Source: Hyalella azteca
Lineage: Eukaryota; Arthropoda; Malacostraca; Amphipoda; Hyalellidae
Direction: 5' to 3'
NCBI RefSeq assembly: GCF_000764305.2
Contig: NW_025947338.1
Coordinates: 1 to 64,000, forward strand
Length of the DNA stretch: 64,000 nt
Part shown: positions 12,935 to 25,968 of the stretch, one piece after another
How the letters are laid out: each line of letters opens with the position of its first letter
How positions within the stretch are numbered: position 1 is the first letter of the stretch
Notes under the pieces: model-generated
Seen by the model: the letters and a program-made list of their open reading frames with translations, nothing else
Told to the model about the DNA's origin: nothing
The model's database searches: none
Made by a program: the position numbers and the translations under genes

Positions 12935-15900
12935 TCTTGCCCAATGTACAAGGAAGAAGACGTTGTCGTAGAGGAATTATGACGAGCTGAAGTAGGCCGT
13001 TATTCTTATTACCACGTGAATAAAAAATTTCTTTGGGAACAATGGAACGAAGAAACAAAGACGTTTTAGGAGAAAAGAAATGGAGGTATGAGCTTCTAAT
13101 TTGAATCATTATCATTAGAGCCAGAGGAGAAAATCGGGCTCAATATTACTTAAATTTACGTAACTACTATATTAGGCAAGGAAGCGAGTACAAACATGCT
13201 TAGGTTCAAAGAACGTTTGACAAACCCATTGACTATATGAAGCAGCAAGCCAGCGGATGGACAAACGAGCCGAGCCTGGGTCGGAGGTCGTCTTGAGTTT
13301 CAGCTTTCATCAAGTTAATCGAGCCCGTAGCCATTCAGGGCGAGTGTACAGGCAGCTTTAGGGTGGCTTGGTCTGGCTATTTATATAATAAATAAACAGG
13401 TATATATTTATAAGACTGATATTTAAGATTTGTACATATAGTGTCGCTTACATGCAGTCACGGCATTGCATTAGTGCACGTAGAATAGATATTCGTTACT
13501 TAAAAGGTATTTTATTATAAGCTTGTGGAATTTTAGTAAAAGCGGTTGCATAATGAAATTTCAGTACGCTAAACAAACACGATCGTCATATTTTTATATT
13601 TGTCAAGTGAACATTTTACTCGTAAACTTTAGAGTTAAACATCTTGATTTAAGGGGAAGTTTCATGCAGAATGTAGGTTTGAATGAGACTTCCCCTAATT
13701 AACTTACGTTATTTTTAAAACTATATACTCCCTAAATTCGAAAGCCGTGATTCCGAATGACAGGATTCGGAATGATTGGATTCAGAATAACGTGATTTTC
13801 AAACTGCTGGATTATCAATCTCAAGACGACGGGCCTGATTTTCATCATTATTTCGTAATTGCGTCGGACAAATCAGGAGATATTCAAAAGAGAGGGAGAG
13901 AGAGTTGCCAAAAAAAAATTATATGAGATATCTAAAAGTGAAAATTAGCGTAAGGGTAAAAATTAAATAAAATTAAATTGGGACGGTTTTTTTTGATGAA
14001 TGTTTATTATTTTTAAAAATATTATCTAGACTTAGGGATACGGGAGTATGAATGAGTGGAATCAAGATGATACGATTCCGATTAACGCAAAAATTAAATT
14101 GCAGGAATTATCGAACCCGTACAACGCTGTGCTTACAATCTACAATTACTATAAAGTTTATGTGGTTGTTTGAAAATTAATACGGCTATAATTTAAGGGC
14201 TATTCGAAAGCTTACCTACAATATTTTTCGAGACGGTTTACTATCTGGAACAACAATTTAATTTGTTGTGGTTGGATCATGAGGCGCTGCTAACAGTTTA
14301 AAAATTTTAGATTGGAGAATTTCAGATTAAGATTGAAAAATAGATTGAATTTTTGTTTAAAAATACTTTCATTTCCTTCATACTCCAAAACAGGAGCCAC
14401 ATGGGAATATCGTGTCATTTGTGAATGTCACCTTATCAACGAAACATTCACTTGGTATCAAACATTAGAAATTCGATAAGGCGGATTTTGAATAACGGTA
14501 ACTGGGTTGAAAATAATTTCAAATTTCAAAGCTTTTATATCCCTGAGATCACCGGGAGGTGAGGTGATAGCAATTGGCAACGAGACAAAAAGGTTACAGA
14601 TAACGCACAGTGAACGTTTTTTAATTTATATGCCTGTCTTTAATGTTTATTATTGTTACACAATTTCATTATTATTATTTATTATTATTATTAATATTAT
14701 TTTTAGTTAGATGTAAGTCTAGACTGATCGTTATATGCAGACTAATATTTGTATAATTCTGTAATTTCGGTCGGTTAGGACTCAAAGAAGGTATTAATTC
14801 AAAATATTCTCCTGGCATATGAACTATTATACATGTATGTTTTTAAATGGCATTGCATGTTTATACTCCAAGACTCGATTAGTAATATCGTTTGGAGCCA
14901 TGACCGTGAATATTAAAGATTCAATATATAGAAAGTATGCTTTTTTTCCTTGGTTGATACTCTTCACAAATAAAGTGAGCTGAATTAAAAAAAAATATTA
15001 TCTTTCATTCGCAGCTGTTCTACCACACCATCGTATAAAAGCATCATCGATTCAACACTGTTTACATTAGAGGTGGAAGCAACAGTATCGCAGACAGTGT
15101 TTCCCGTAGGTATGTAAATGAGAAGTAGCCTCCATAAAGAAGAAAATTTCTATTCTCAGTAAGGAAAAGTTAGGATCTAACATCAGCTGGGCCCGTATAA
15201 TTTGACTAAATTACCTTCAGTGATAAACCATGAATATTTTGTAATTATGTAAAAGTGCTAAACGCGGGAAAAAAAAACTTTACATAAATCAAATAGGAAT
15301 AATGACATAAACTATTGAGTCTAGATGCGAACTTCATAATCGGATTGCATTGTAAGTAATCTATCCAAATTTATAGGCTTTGACCAAATTATGTACTTCA
15401 AAATGTTTCATGAAGACCGTCGATTCAGCTCATTAAGTGAAGTGTGGCACTCATATCGCTCGCGCGGTGTATGACGTGCGTCTCATTTCTGCTGAGATAA
15501 GCCAGGCTGGGACAAGTCTTATCTTGCCACGAGTTACTTGACAGAAATGACCCCACACTCAAAACTTGAGATCGGTCGATAATTATTATAATAATAATAA
15601 TTATCGATAATTATTATAATAAATAATAATTAAATTATTATTTCTTCGAACAGAATGTGTGTAATGTTATTTCTAAGTGTCATGTTCCTGAGTTGAGCTC
15701 ATTAACGATAATTGTATTTTGTGAACGTTTGTTAATTAAATTCTGAGTAAATCGATGAAAGTATAGAACCTAAAAATTTTACTCATTGCCAATTAAGGTA
15801 GAAACTAAAAATGATTGCATTACAATATATATGCGACTGCCATATGTTGCGAATGGAAATACACTTCTGGCTATAACTATTTACTATATTTTCAGCTGCA

Positions 15901-17731
15901 AGTTATTAAATTTGTTGCTGAATTCAGCTGGCAAATAATCTGGAGACGAATCCGAATCTGTAATCTCGATGGAAATGTTACTGAAGCATAGCATAGAGCT
16001 AATTTTAAATCCATCAGCCTTTTATAGTTGACTGGTAAAGTTTGGCATGAATGCCAATTCGTATAGGCTTACCTATAGTTTATACTTTTTATATAAGTTT
16101 TCTCTATAACAGTCAAAAAATTTTTTAATTATTTCACTAACTTCTTTTTGTGATGAATAATTCGGTAAAGATTCCTTTGATTGCATGGTGCAATTTCAAA
16201 TCTATTCTCAATGCACAACTCGCGAAGAAGAAAATTACTATAAGTCAATTACCGAGGCTCATTACGAATCACATTCTCGCTATAATCACGATAATAAGCA
16301 AGTTTATCAGAGTACCTTGAAGTATCCAGACTGAAGAGGCCACTTACAGCACACTTATTACTCACGTAGGTAGGTTCAAGAGCAACCTCCCTCACTGCAC
16401 TTACACTATACTACACGTACGTACGTACGTAGCTTCAAGAGGCACCAATACTATACAACACGTACTGTACGTAGGTTGTTTCAAGAGGCACCAAGATCAG
16501 ATCTCGTCGTGGGAACAGTCTTACCGCTTGATAGACGTCTTGACATTCAGAGTTTATACGTATTCTTTCCTTAGAACATAACCTACTTGTATATCTACGT
16601 CACATCAATAATAAAATCAAGTTTATTCTCAAAAGTTGATAATAAACATTAACAAAAAAAGGCCTTCGAAGTGATTAAAACTAGATTTTATTTTTAAATT
16701 GTTGCAGTCGATGTATACGATCTAATAATCAGTTGTTTCATATGTCTGCATTTATCATAGCATTTAATTGTTCATAAATGTGGTTTTAAGTGGGTTCATT
16801 ACGTATACGCTTGAGTAATGGTTGTTCTGCTCAAAGCCATTCTGCTGTAAGTGTCTCAGGTTACACCACACGGTAACGGTTATTGTAGGTAAATTGACAG
16901 CATAATTTATTACCTGTCTAAATCATTTATATTCTAAGCTATTTTATTAGTACGCTTCACGTCACCAAATTCGTTATACTAGATAAATGCTGAAAGTATA
17001 CGTTGTACGATTCTTTTACATTAATGCAATTCATCTCCGAATTTTTCGAACCGTTTCGTGAGAAAACGAAGAAAATTTTGTGTAAAAAGCATACAGATTC
17101 ATATATATGACAAACTTGTATACTAAACACATATCAGCCTTCCGCTCATCACATTCCCTTCACCTCTCATTATTGATGGTGTCAGTGACATGCAGAAGAT
17201 GGGAATGATTGTAACATTTTATAGAGAAAATGTTAGCTCTTCAGCGGACAAATAATTCATACATTTACAAATTAGGAAACGTTTGTTTACCCTAGATAAA
17301 ACAGCGTCTCACCAAAACTTGCATTATTAAATCTAGGACATCTCAATTTTAGCTCCTAGCCGTAAATGGGAGAAAGTGAATTCAAAAGCAGTGCTCTTTC
17401 ATTGAAACGCCTCATTCTCTATTTCAGGCCAATGTCAAGTTTTAACTTGCATCTGATGATTTCGGCCCTTGACCCTCTACAATGGAGAAATAAATCTTCA
17501 TATAATAGGATGTCCCGAACCAATGCTACACCCAACTATGAACAATAGAACGGCCAGTGCATATGACGCGCGCTGGTATAGCATCTTGATGTTTAAAAAT
17601 ATACAATGATTCTAAAATGCGCAAATCAGAAACACCGGAACTGGAAGCTAAAACTTTTTTTTAGTGAATTTGCGATTCAAGCAAACGAGTGATATTATTA
17701 CTTGTACTATGCCTTCTTGATCATAGTACAT
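12935..17731. other. Non-coding AT-rich interval
   Basis: No gene recognised. It includes a GA-rich run near 13890, an AT palindromic patch at about 15575-15635 (GATAATTATTATAATAATAA type), and a GC-richer patch at 15430-15545 containing AGATAAG and TTATCT words. There is also a short pair of CACGTACGTACGTACGTAG / ACGTACTGTACGTAG motifs at 16415-16475 flanked by CAAGAGGCACCA repeats. Confidence 0.5.
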
Positions 17732-17880
17732 CTTGTACTATGCATTTTTTATAGAACATCTAAATGAATGCACTTTTGAGCCTTGATCTTAATTCTTGGG
17801 CATAGAACACCTTGTACTATGCATTTTTTATTGAACATCTAAATGAATACGCTTCTGAGCCTTGATCTTAATCATTCTTT
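17732..17880 (+). repeat. 79-bp tandem duplication
   Basis: CTTGTACTATGCATTTTTTA begins at 17732 and again at 17811, giving two 79-bp copies with a few substitutions. Both contain GAGCCTTGATCTTAAT. A truncated related word (CTTGTACTATGCCTTC) lies just upstream at 17701. Confidence 0.85.
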
Positions 17881-18980
17881 GATCTAAAATAATTGTTTTT
17901 ATTCTCATCATTGACAACATAAATTAGTAAAATCAACAATATCCTGTACACTATACATTACAAGGAGATTGGTCATGAAACTATTAATTTGAGTCGCTAG
18001 TGGATAAAAACAGTTTTTCAATTGACGTGATTTAGAGTTTTCTAATTTCACAAGTTGTAGAATTGTATGTCGTGTGCTCTGATTCGATACAGTATGATTT
18101 AACACTCAGGCAAATTGGCATAAGGAAAGGTTTATTTAGTGAAATTTAAACTAACTGTATGTGGCCTATAATACATTTGTATCGACAATGTTAGCATAAT
18201 TTTCAGAAATGTTCGTCAAATTACCTTGATCTCATCTTGAATAAATTGGTGTACCTACCAAAAACTTTATCTCTCTCCAGCAACTCCGTGTAAGCTGCAA
18301 ACTATATCATGTAAAAAAAGGTATATGTGTGAACTAGGGTAAAGTTTAGTGTAATTTGTTTCCAATAACTTAATAAATTAAAATATATCGATCGCATGTT
18401 GTTATGAATGCACATTTAATAAACTCATTTATTCACAAAATAATTAACTTTTCGTGATTTTGATTGGTATACATTAGAGTTCATCAAAAGACAATATTTA
18501 CATTATTTCTTGGTAAGCATAAATAACAAGGACGGCGCCAGTTATCTCTCAATATACTTGTCTTGTGTCTGATCAAGTAGATAGCCTTGCTATATTAAGT
18601 GTACGACTGCAAGTCAAGACAAGACGAGCTCCTACAACGAGTGTTTACACTTTTTTTCTGCCACTCAGAGTACGATTTCTGGGAACAAAACATGCAAAAC
18701 ATTAGAAATCAACAGAAATAATATGTGTACCATGTCGTTGATCGTATAAAATATCCAGAAATTCTCATGTAATTTTTTAACCTTCGCTAAATGATTGGGG
18801 TAGCACACTTTCCTGCCCAAGTCGCTTGTTAAAGGCTAATTGACATTTGTCCTTTTCGGATTCAACCTAAAACATAAATTCACAAATAATTATTGCAACA
18901 CGTGGATCTTCAAGTCAAATAATGTGCTAACAATTTATTTATAAATTAAAAAGAGGATTTCTCACTTGCCCTGCAGTGCA

Positions 18981-19044
18981 CACTGACATATGACACTTGT
19001 ACGTGATCTAGGCACATGCTGAAGTCAAGGTTATACTCACGTCC
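18981..19044. repeat. 64-bp dispersed repeat, copy 2
   Basis: This is the partner of 12871-12934, differing at three positions over 64 bp. It contains CACTTG and CACATG words that would score as E boxes. It may be a small mobile fragment or a duplicated regulatory module; the sequence alone does not decide. Confidence 0.85.
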
Positions 19045-21690
19045 AAGGGGCAATTTTCCAGCATCCGAATTGTTGTATGACATAAAAAATTTATTTTAAA
19101 ATTCCTAAAACCTGAAGATTTTTTTGCAAATTATTTTCCAAATACCATATCAAATGTCTTTTGCTATTACTTGTTATGGCACAAATTTCCAAATAAAATA
19201 AACAATTTGTCCGAAATTTAATATTGTTTGGTTATTATTCTGTTGTAATCACCATTTTATTGATAATCGATTTCTCTATAATAAACCCTACCTTTGGGTT
19301 GGGCCTATATATGACCATATTATTTTTACTGTCTCGCATCAAATTGAGTTTGCTGTGCTCAAAATAATGTAACTTTATAAAATAAAAAGTTTTTAAAAAT
19401 AATTTAACTGCAGGAAACTGAGAAGAATGTGTTCTCAGAATTCTATTGTTTACGCAATTGAGTAGCATCTGCTGGATGCCACTTAAGGTGGAGATTAAAA
19501 AATTAAATTAAAGGTGAATGGAGATAAAAATATTCTTTGAGTCACTCCTGTGCGTGAAATGATTATTTCTCTAAACTGGCAATACGAGGTTGATTCCATC
19601 ACGGAACTCATTGAAAAATAAAGATGAAATTCACTCCAGTAATCCAAAAAAACAGCTAATAGGATATAGAATTCTATTTTGTTTATACCATCGCATGCTC
19701 ACAGCCTCAATTAGTTTATCAATCAACGTTATCAGACCGTCAAGTTAATTAAAATCTCCCTTACTAACTCGAAAAATTAACTGGAATCTCTTCAAACTTC
19801 AGCGAATCTTATGAAATATTTTTACTTATTTGTTCCACGTTTGAAAAGGAAGTTCAATACAAGTAAATATTCATGTTATAAAATGGCCCCAGCTGCTCAA
19901 TAAAATAATTGCATCACTTAATGTTGTGCAATTAGTTCACGTAATGTTGTGCGATTAATTTGCCCATGATTAGGACTTAGCAATTAGTTTCAGTTTGGTT
20001 AAAATTAAAAGCGTTGCTACTTGCAGGAGATCGTGCACCTTGCACTACACAGTACATGTAAACGACACGTCCCGCCATTAATGTACATGGTAGTGTATTC
20101 CCTACATTTCATTTAGTCTAATGAGCCATTCACAGATAAGCCAATTAATTCCAGCCCATTTCGAGGTCAATTAAATTTCATACATATACCTACTCTTTTA
20201 CATATAGGTACCAAACTAGCTTATAGAATTAATATAATTTTCTAAGTCTAATTTCAATAGTCTGAATTAGGACTTTCAGCAGTTTTTCACCGTGAAAGAA
20301 AAAATAAGAATTATATATATAACTATGAATGTCGTGTATGTAATAAAAGAAATCACGAAAGTAAGGTAGTCTCATTCTTTCTTTTTTTTTACAAGCAGCT
20401 CAATCTTTGAATTCAAGTCCATCTGCGTAAGAATTTGAAGCTCTGTTGTATAATCATCAAAACATATATATATATATACATGATCCCCTCAAATTATATA
20501 TATACATAATCCCCTCAAATTATATATGTATACATAATCATCAAATTCATATCACCGGCCCAGGAAATTTCCCATACTTCTAATAACAGATTACATGAGA
20601 TCGGAACGATATCAAAACCCATATCGTTACCTATTCCATACAATTATTATCTTATTTTAAGCTGTGTATCTTCGCTTCAAAATTCCGACCAAGATATTGA
20701 CACTACGAGTTATTTGTCGTAGTCCCCCGTATTAGTCCTAAATTGCATCTCAAATCTGGATTTGCGATCCCGTAGAATTTTCCCACCCGCTGTATAATAT
20801 CAGTTTTCAGTAATTTTTAAAACGCTACGACTAAGGATCTTCGAAAGAAACTATTCATTTCTTCCGTTCTTTCATTGCCCACGCAATGATTTTAAAATAA
20901 AGCTGGTATATAAGTTCTGCTACTGAAAGAAAAAAAAAATAAATAGAAAAAAAAACTTTCAAATTACTTGACATTTAAAATATAAATTATTAATATCAAA
21001 TTATTTGAAATTGTAGGTCATAATTGCATGAGTTTTAATTCATAATATTTAAATCATTGGTTAAGACAAATACATATGTTGTTTAGAAGCCTATTAGAAG
21101 CATAATTTGTTTACAGATCTAAACAAAATTAATAAGTAGTCAACGGGTTTGAATGCTTTGATTTATTGATAAGGTTAATGTTTGCAAACATATGATCACA
21201 CCCAGTTGCGCGTATATATGCTTGAGATACCACGACTGGTTGCGAATTAACATCACGAAGTCTCTTAATCGACTTAGAAACATATACATCATTCATCCCA
21301 TGTACCAAGGTCCGTAGAAACTCTTCCTGATGATTTATCAACGTTGTTCCTCATGCTCGCCGTACAGTTGGATGATAACCGATTCATATGTAAAAAAATT
21401 TATTCCTCGGTAATTATTTACGACCCCAAACGAACGTCGTAAATAAGGGATCATTTCCATCCAGTTTCGGTCCAAATAGAAGAACGATCATTCGGAACTG
21501 GTAGCCATATATGAAAAATTTTTTTATTTTGACATGAGCTTCGCATTTAGTTAGCGAGTCGCTAGTGAATAAGTTGAATAAAAAAACAACTAATAACACT
21601 AAACTTGCACCTGACTTATGAATTTTTTTTTTTTGCAGCACGTCCTTAATTAAATCGCTTGTCATGCACAGGCTAAGTCATTTACCCCTC
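19045..21690. other. Non-coding AT-rich interval
   Basis: No gene recognised. Around 20463-20545 there are three imperfect copies of a TATATATACATAATCCCCTCAAAT type unit. Poly-A and poly-T runs occur near 20380 and 20930. Frames of 60-83 codons carry no recognisable features. Confidence 0.5.
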
Positions 21691-21691
21691 T

Positions 21692-24125
21692 TTGATTCAG
21701 CGCATAAATAATAAGTTAATATATTATATTCCTAAGTCAGTAAGGATATTGCCCATTGTGTTACGAAACTTCCCCTCCAGCCAGCACGGTCTCTACCTTC
21801 CTATATACCGCGGCACAGCGTTGCTTATAGCCGCATGCAAATCAAGCCACGTCATAGCAGGGCAATGCTCCTAACAATAGCAAAAGATGATCGTAGACGA
21901 CAGAGCCATCATAACTATACTTATCTCATGCTGAAGTAATATACGTGAGATTATCCTACGCTGACACATCCTTTTGGTGTTACAAGTTGCAGTTTAAATG
22001 CGCATCGAAAATATTGATGAAATTCGAGTCAGTCTCCGAATACGTATCAAAGCTTCTTAATCATTCTGACTAAGATTATTATTGATATTAGGTGATATAG
22101 AGTTTATTGTTCAGATAAAAAATCGAACAATATCAAAGGCTTTTCGTAGACGACAAAGCCATATAAACTATACTTATCTCATGCTGATGTAATGTACGTG
22201 AGATTATCCTATGCTGACACATCCTTTTGATGTTATGATTATTCTGACTATATAGGATTGAAAGGCTATCCCCAACAATATTGCAATATTGGTGTCTTGG
22301 ATGGATGGAGTTGAAGACTACGGCCAATTTCGAGGCCTAGATTTGAGCCTCAATGAGCACGCGTTCAATTTTTGCAGTTCATTCACATATACTATCGCCA
22401 TAAATATATTCGTATTGGGTTCGATTGGAATTGGCTTTATTTTTCTAATATTATACTCAAAAGGACACACGCACCAGAAAATGCGTGATTATCGCGATGC
22501 AATCATTTTTTTATAAAATGATTTTTTATGATTCAGCGCATAAATAATAAGTTAATATATTATATTCCTCGATGACAATAAGGATATCACCCATTGTGTA
22601 TAACAAAACATTCCCTCCGGCCAAAACTTCCCCTCGCTGTATTAATTTGAAATATTGGCATCACTCATCATGGACGGCAATTGCCGGCCGTGATGAGTGA
22701 TATGAGGATGAGTATATAATATATATGGGATATAATTAGGTGATATAGAGTTTATTGTTCAGATAAAAAAATCGAACAACAGCAAAGGCTTTTCGTAGAC
22801 GACAAAGCCAGATAAACTATACTTATCTCATGCTGATGTAATGTATGTGAGATTATCCTATGCTGACACATCCTTTTGATGTTACGTTTATACTGACTAA
22901 GATTATTATTGATAAAAGGTGATATAGAGTTTATTGTTCAGATAAAAAATTGAACAATTGCAAAGGCTTTTCGTAGACGACAAAGCCATTATAACTATAC
23001 TTATCTCATGCTGATGTAATGTACGTGAGATTATCCTATGCTTACACATCCTTTTAATGTTATGTTTGTTCTGACTATATAGGATTATTATGGATAACAT
23101 GTGACATGCATAGAATTCATTGCATAGATCCATTATCCCCTACATCGATTTCATGTATTAGAGAGAATTTTCACGAATCTTTCCGAAGATTTATTTGCGT
23201 TCATTGTTTTTAGATCCGAAAACAATACCTACTCCATCGTTGTTATGCCAATGAGTGAGGAGTACTTGAGATTTATACCTTTCGAAAAAAGCATTACAAT
23301 TATTGTTTGCTGACATATTGTTATGTTAAATTTCATTCCATCTGCCGTGCCTGTTTAGGTAAGACAATAAATTGACTCTCCACAACATAACCAGCACATA
23401 AATGTTCAAAGAATTATATCTAGGCTTTCTAACCTCTCAGAAAAAGCCGACTTCAAGATGATGACAAATATATTCTATGTTCAGATAATATTTCTTTACC
23501 TCTCACTTTCCCCGGATTGCATGAGGCCTATACGGGAGGCTTTTTGTGGCATATCTTTTATTCGTCTTGCTTCGGTGCATGTCTGCGGTTTTGAGTTGGC
23601 AACGAATAGTTGCAATACTGCCAAAATTTAGCATCTCGAATTTCAAAAAACGTTTACAAAAATATAATAAAGTCTGCAATATTGCAATATTGGTGTCTTG
23701 GATGGATGGAGTTGAAGATTACGGCCAATTTTGAGGCCTAGATTTGAGCCTCAATGAGCACGCGTTCAATTTTTGCAGTTCATTCACATACTATCGCTAT
23801 AAATATATTCGTATTGGGTTCGATTGGAATTGGCTTTATTTTTCTAATATTATACTCAAAAGGACACACGCACCAAAAATGCGTGATTATCGCGATGCAA
23901 TCATTATTTTATAAAATGATTTTTTATGATTCAGCGCATAATTAATAAGTTAATATATTATATTCCTCGAAGACAATAAGGATATCGCCCATTGTGTATA
24001 ACAAAACATCCCCTCCGGCCAAAACTTCCCCTCGCTGTATTAATTTGAAATATTGGCATCACTCATGATGAGTGATGAGTGATATGAGGATGAGTATATA
24101 ATATATATGGGATATGGGATATAAT
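21692..24125. repeat. Nested segmental duplication cluster
   Basis: Two related larger blocks, 22274-22736 and 23677-24125, share the sequence from CAATATTGCAATATTGG through ATGAGGATGAGTATATAATA. A roughly 147-bp unit starting GGTGATATAGAGTTTATTG occurs at 22091, 22739 and 22918, with a partial relative at 21885-21985 (cores such as CTTATCTCATGCTGATGTAA). The motif ATTCAGCGCATAAATAATAA also recurs at about 21697, 22530 and 23932. The open frame inside the larger block (22289-22516) contains one hydrophobic stretch, but I do not recognise it, and the duplicate copy has a premature stop, so it is not called a gene. Confidence 0.8.
22661..22700. repeat. Nested hairpin (10-bp arms around a palindrome)
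   Basis: TCACTCATCA (22661-22670) is exactly inverted as TGATGAGTGA (22691-22700). The 20-bp loop itself contains the perfect palindrome CGGCAATTGCCG. The duplicated block at about 24058-24080 lacks this loop and has simple ATGAGTGATGAGTGA instead, so the loop was gained or lost after duplication. Confidence 0.8.
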
Positions 24126-25050
24126 AATATATGGGATAAGAGGTAAGTAACCTGCATGAGTATCATGTGAACTGCCTCATATAGTTTCGCGTTTTACCGA
24201 TGAGCTGAAGTCTTATAGCGAAAAAGGAAACTGAGTCTCATGAAATAAATTGGGAGGAGCAATAAAAGAAATAGTGTACACCAAGAATTGAACCTTTTCC
24301 GTGGCCTGCAAGCGAATTTCTTTATAACGTCTCACGGGTGCGGTCTTTTTATAACGGCTGAATGAGGCTAGCCCCTGTTAAGAAGCGTACGCAATTGATC
24401 AAAACCTACCGAAATCCTTACCGGAAAAATCGAATTTCAGATTTTCTATAGTCCATTAAAAGCCACAAATTTGGTATACTGTCTACCATCGAACCAGTTT
24501 TTGTTACCAATTAAGCTGTTCTTTTGGTTCTCATGACACGCGTGAAAACTTTGCGGTGGCAACGGTTGCCGAAAAATTCTACCTCAGATGCTGGATGTTG
24601 AATTAATTTGCAAGCAGCAAATTAATTTTGCATCGATATATTTCAATGCTGATTTTTGTTACTTACGCTATCACCATAATGACTAATCGGAAATCGATAA
24701 TTATTTGAGCTGTTATTTAGTTATTTGCTCTTGATGTAATCCTTACAACTGAAGTCAGCGTCAGAAGATGGGGCATTCACCCGAAATTCGCATTATTTTA
24801 TTTTTCTTCAACGCTTTGTTCACTTAAAATTTTTGATTTAAACAACCCTGCATTAATGGCTGGCTATTATTGTTCCAACCGTCGTCTTTTCTTACTTACC
24901 TAAAATATGTACTAACCTCTCGCTGTTGTTCGTTTTCGGGTGGAATCAATTATTTACAGTGGAATAAATTATTGATTTTATTTTACTTGATTCACGAAAA
25001 ATTGTAAACATTTCGTGAAATTCAATAATTATTATTATAAAAAATTAGAT
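24126..25050. other. Non-coding interval
   Basis: No gene, repeat array or RNA gene recognised. Sequence complexity is ordinary. Confidence 0.5.
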
Positions 25051-25181
25051 CAGTACTCACTGCAGTGAGTGACAGAGAGGACATTTTCTCGTCCGTCCGT
25101 GACGTGAAGTCACAGACGGACAGACGGACGGACATGACGAGCACAATAGCGCCTTTTTTCCATAAATGAGAAAATGCGCTA
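25051..25181 (-). mobile_element. Interspersed short element, copy 1 (MITE-like)
   Basis: In minus-strand orientation the element runs from AGCGCATTTTCTCATTTATG through a CCGT/CTGT-rich core to the ACTCACTGCAGTGAGT palindrome. Related copies lie at 28043, 32313, 36253 and 61658. In this copy the usual TTTTCGTCGACGAGAAAATG segment is damaged. There is no coding capacity beyond a repetitive frame in the core. Non-autonomous DNA element is an inference from size and inverted repeats. Confidence 0.75.
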
Positions 25182-25625
25182 AGTAATATGATTATTATTG
25201 CTTGATTTATTAATTATCAATTGATTAATTATTATCATTTGCAATGGTTTTAGTAAACAATTTGAAATCAAATCAGTTGTTGCTATGAAATTAATAGTTC
25301 CTGCGTGAACCAATAGCCTATTATGAGCCTTCAGTCAGGCGGTCCCAGAATGAGTCTGGCTAATTTTCCAATAATTATATATCGTTAATTGGTAGAAAAT
25401 TCCGGTATTATCGAATTCACGATCATTTCATAACTGTGTCATTGCACAAGATTCGTGTTAAAATTGGAAAATTTATTGCCTGATAAAATATGTGCTATTA
25501 ATAGTGTTCTTTCGAAAACATGGGATACGATACTGAATAATAGTTTTTCTATCACAATTGTTAAATACAACAGATAACTTAGAAATTTTAGGCAGTAGTC
25601 ACGCAGCAATATTAATTGCGTAAAC
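25182..25625. other. Non-coding interval
   Basis: No gene recognised between the interspersed element and the 82-bp array. Confidence 0.5.
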
Positions 25626-25968
25626 ATGTCTTCCAAGCATATTCAATTAATCAGAGTACTTTATCGATCATGTTATATTAATGTATTTTAATCTTTAACA
25701 AATATATATGTCTTCAAAGCATATTTAATTAATCAGAGTACTTTATTGATTCTGTTATATTAATGTATGTTAACCTTTAACAAATACATATGTCTTCCAA
25801 GAATAATTAATTAATCAGAGTACTTTATCGATATTGATATATATATATGTATGTTAGTCTTTAACAAATACATATGTCTTCCAAGCATATTTAATTAATC
25901 AGAGCACATTATCGATCCTGTTTATATATTGTATGTATTTTAATATTCAGTAAATATATGGCATTCCA
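25626..25968 (+). repeat. 82-bp tandem array, four copies
   Basis: Units starting ATGTCTTCCAAGCATATT recur at 25626, 25708, 25790 and 25874 (82, 82 and 84 bp apart), with a partial fifth unit near 25960. Each contains AATTAATCAGAGTACTTTAT. Divergence between copies is modest. Confidence 0.9.

Noticed and set aside
22289..22516. 75-codon ORF with a hydrophobic, membrane-like stretch
   Set aside because: The duplicate copy at 23.7 kb carries an in-frame stop and an indel, and the sequence is embedded in repeated DNA.
25051..25181. CRISPR-like or satellite interpretation of the CCGT/CTGT repeats
   Set aside because: The short runs are a simple repeat inside an interspersed element with conserved ends; there are no unique spacers and the genome is eukaryotic.
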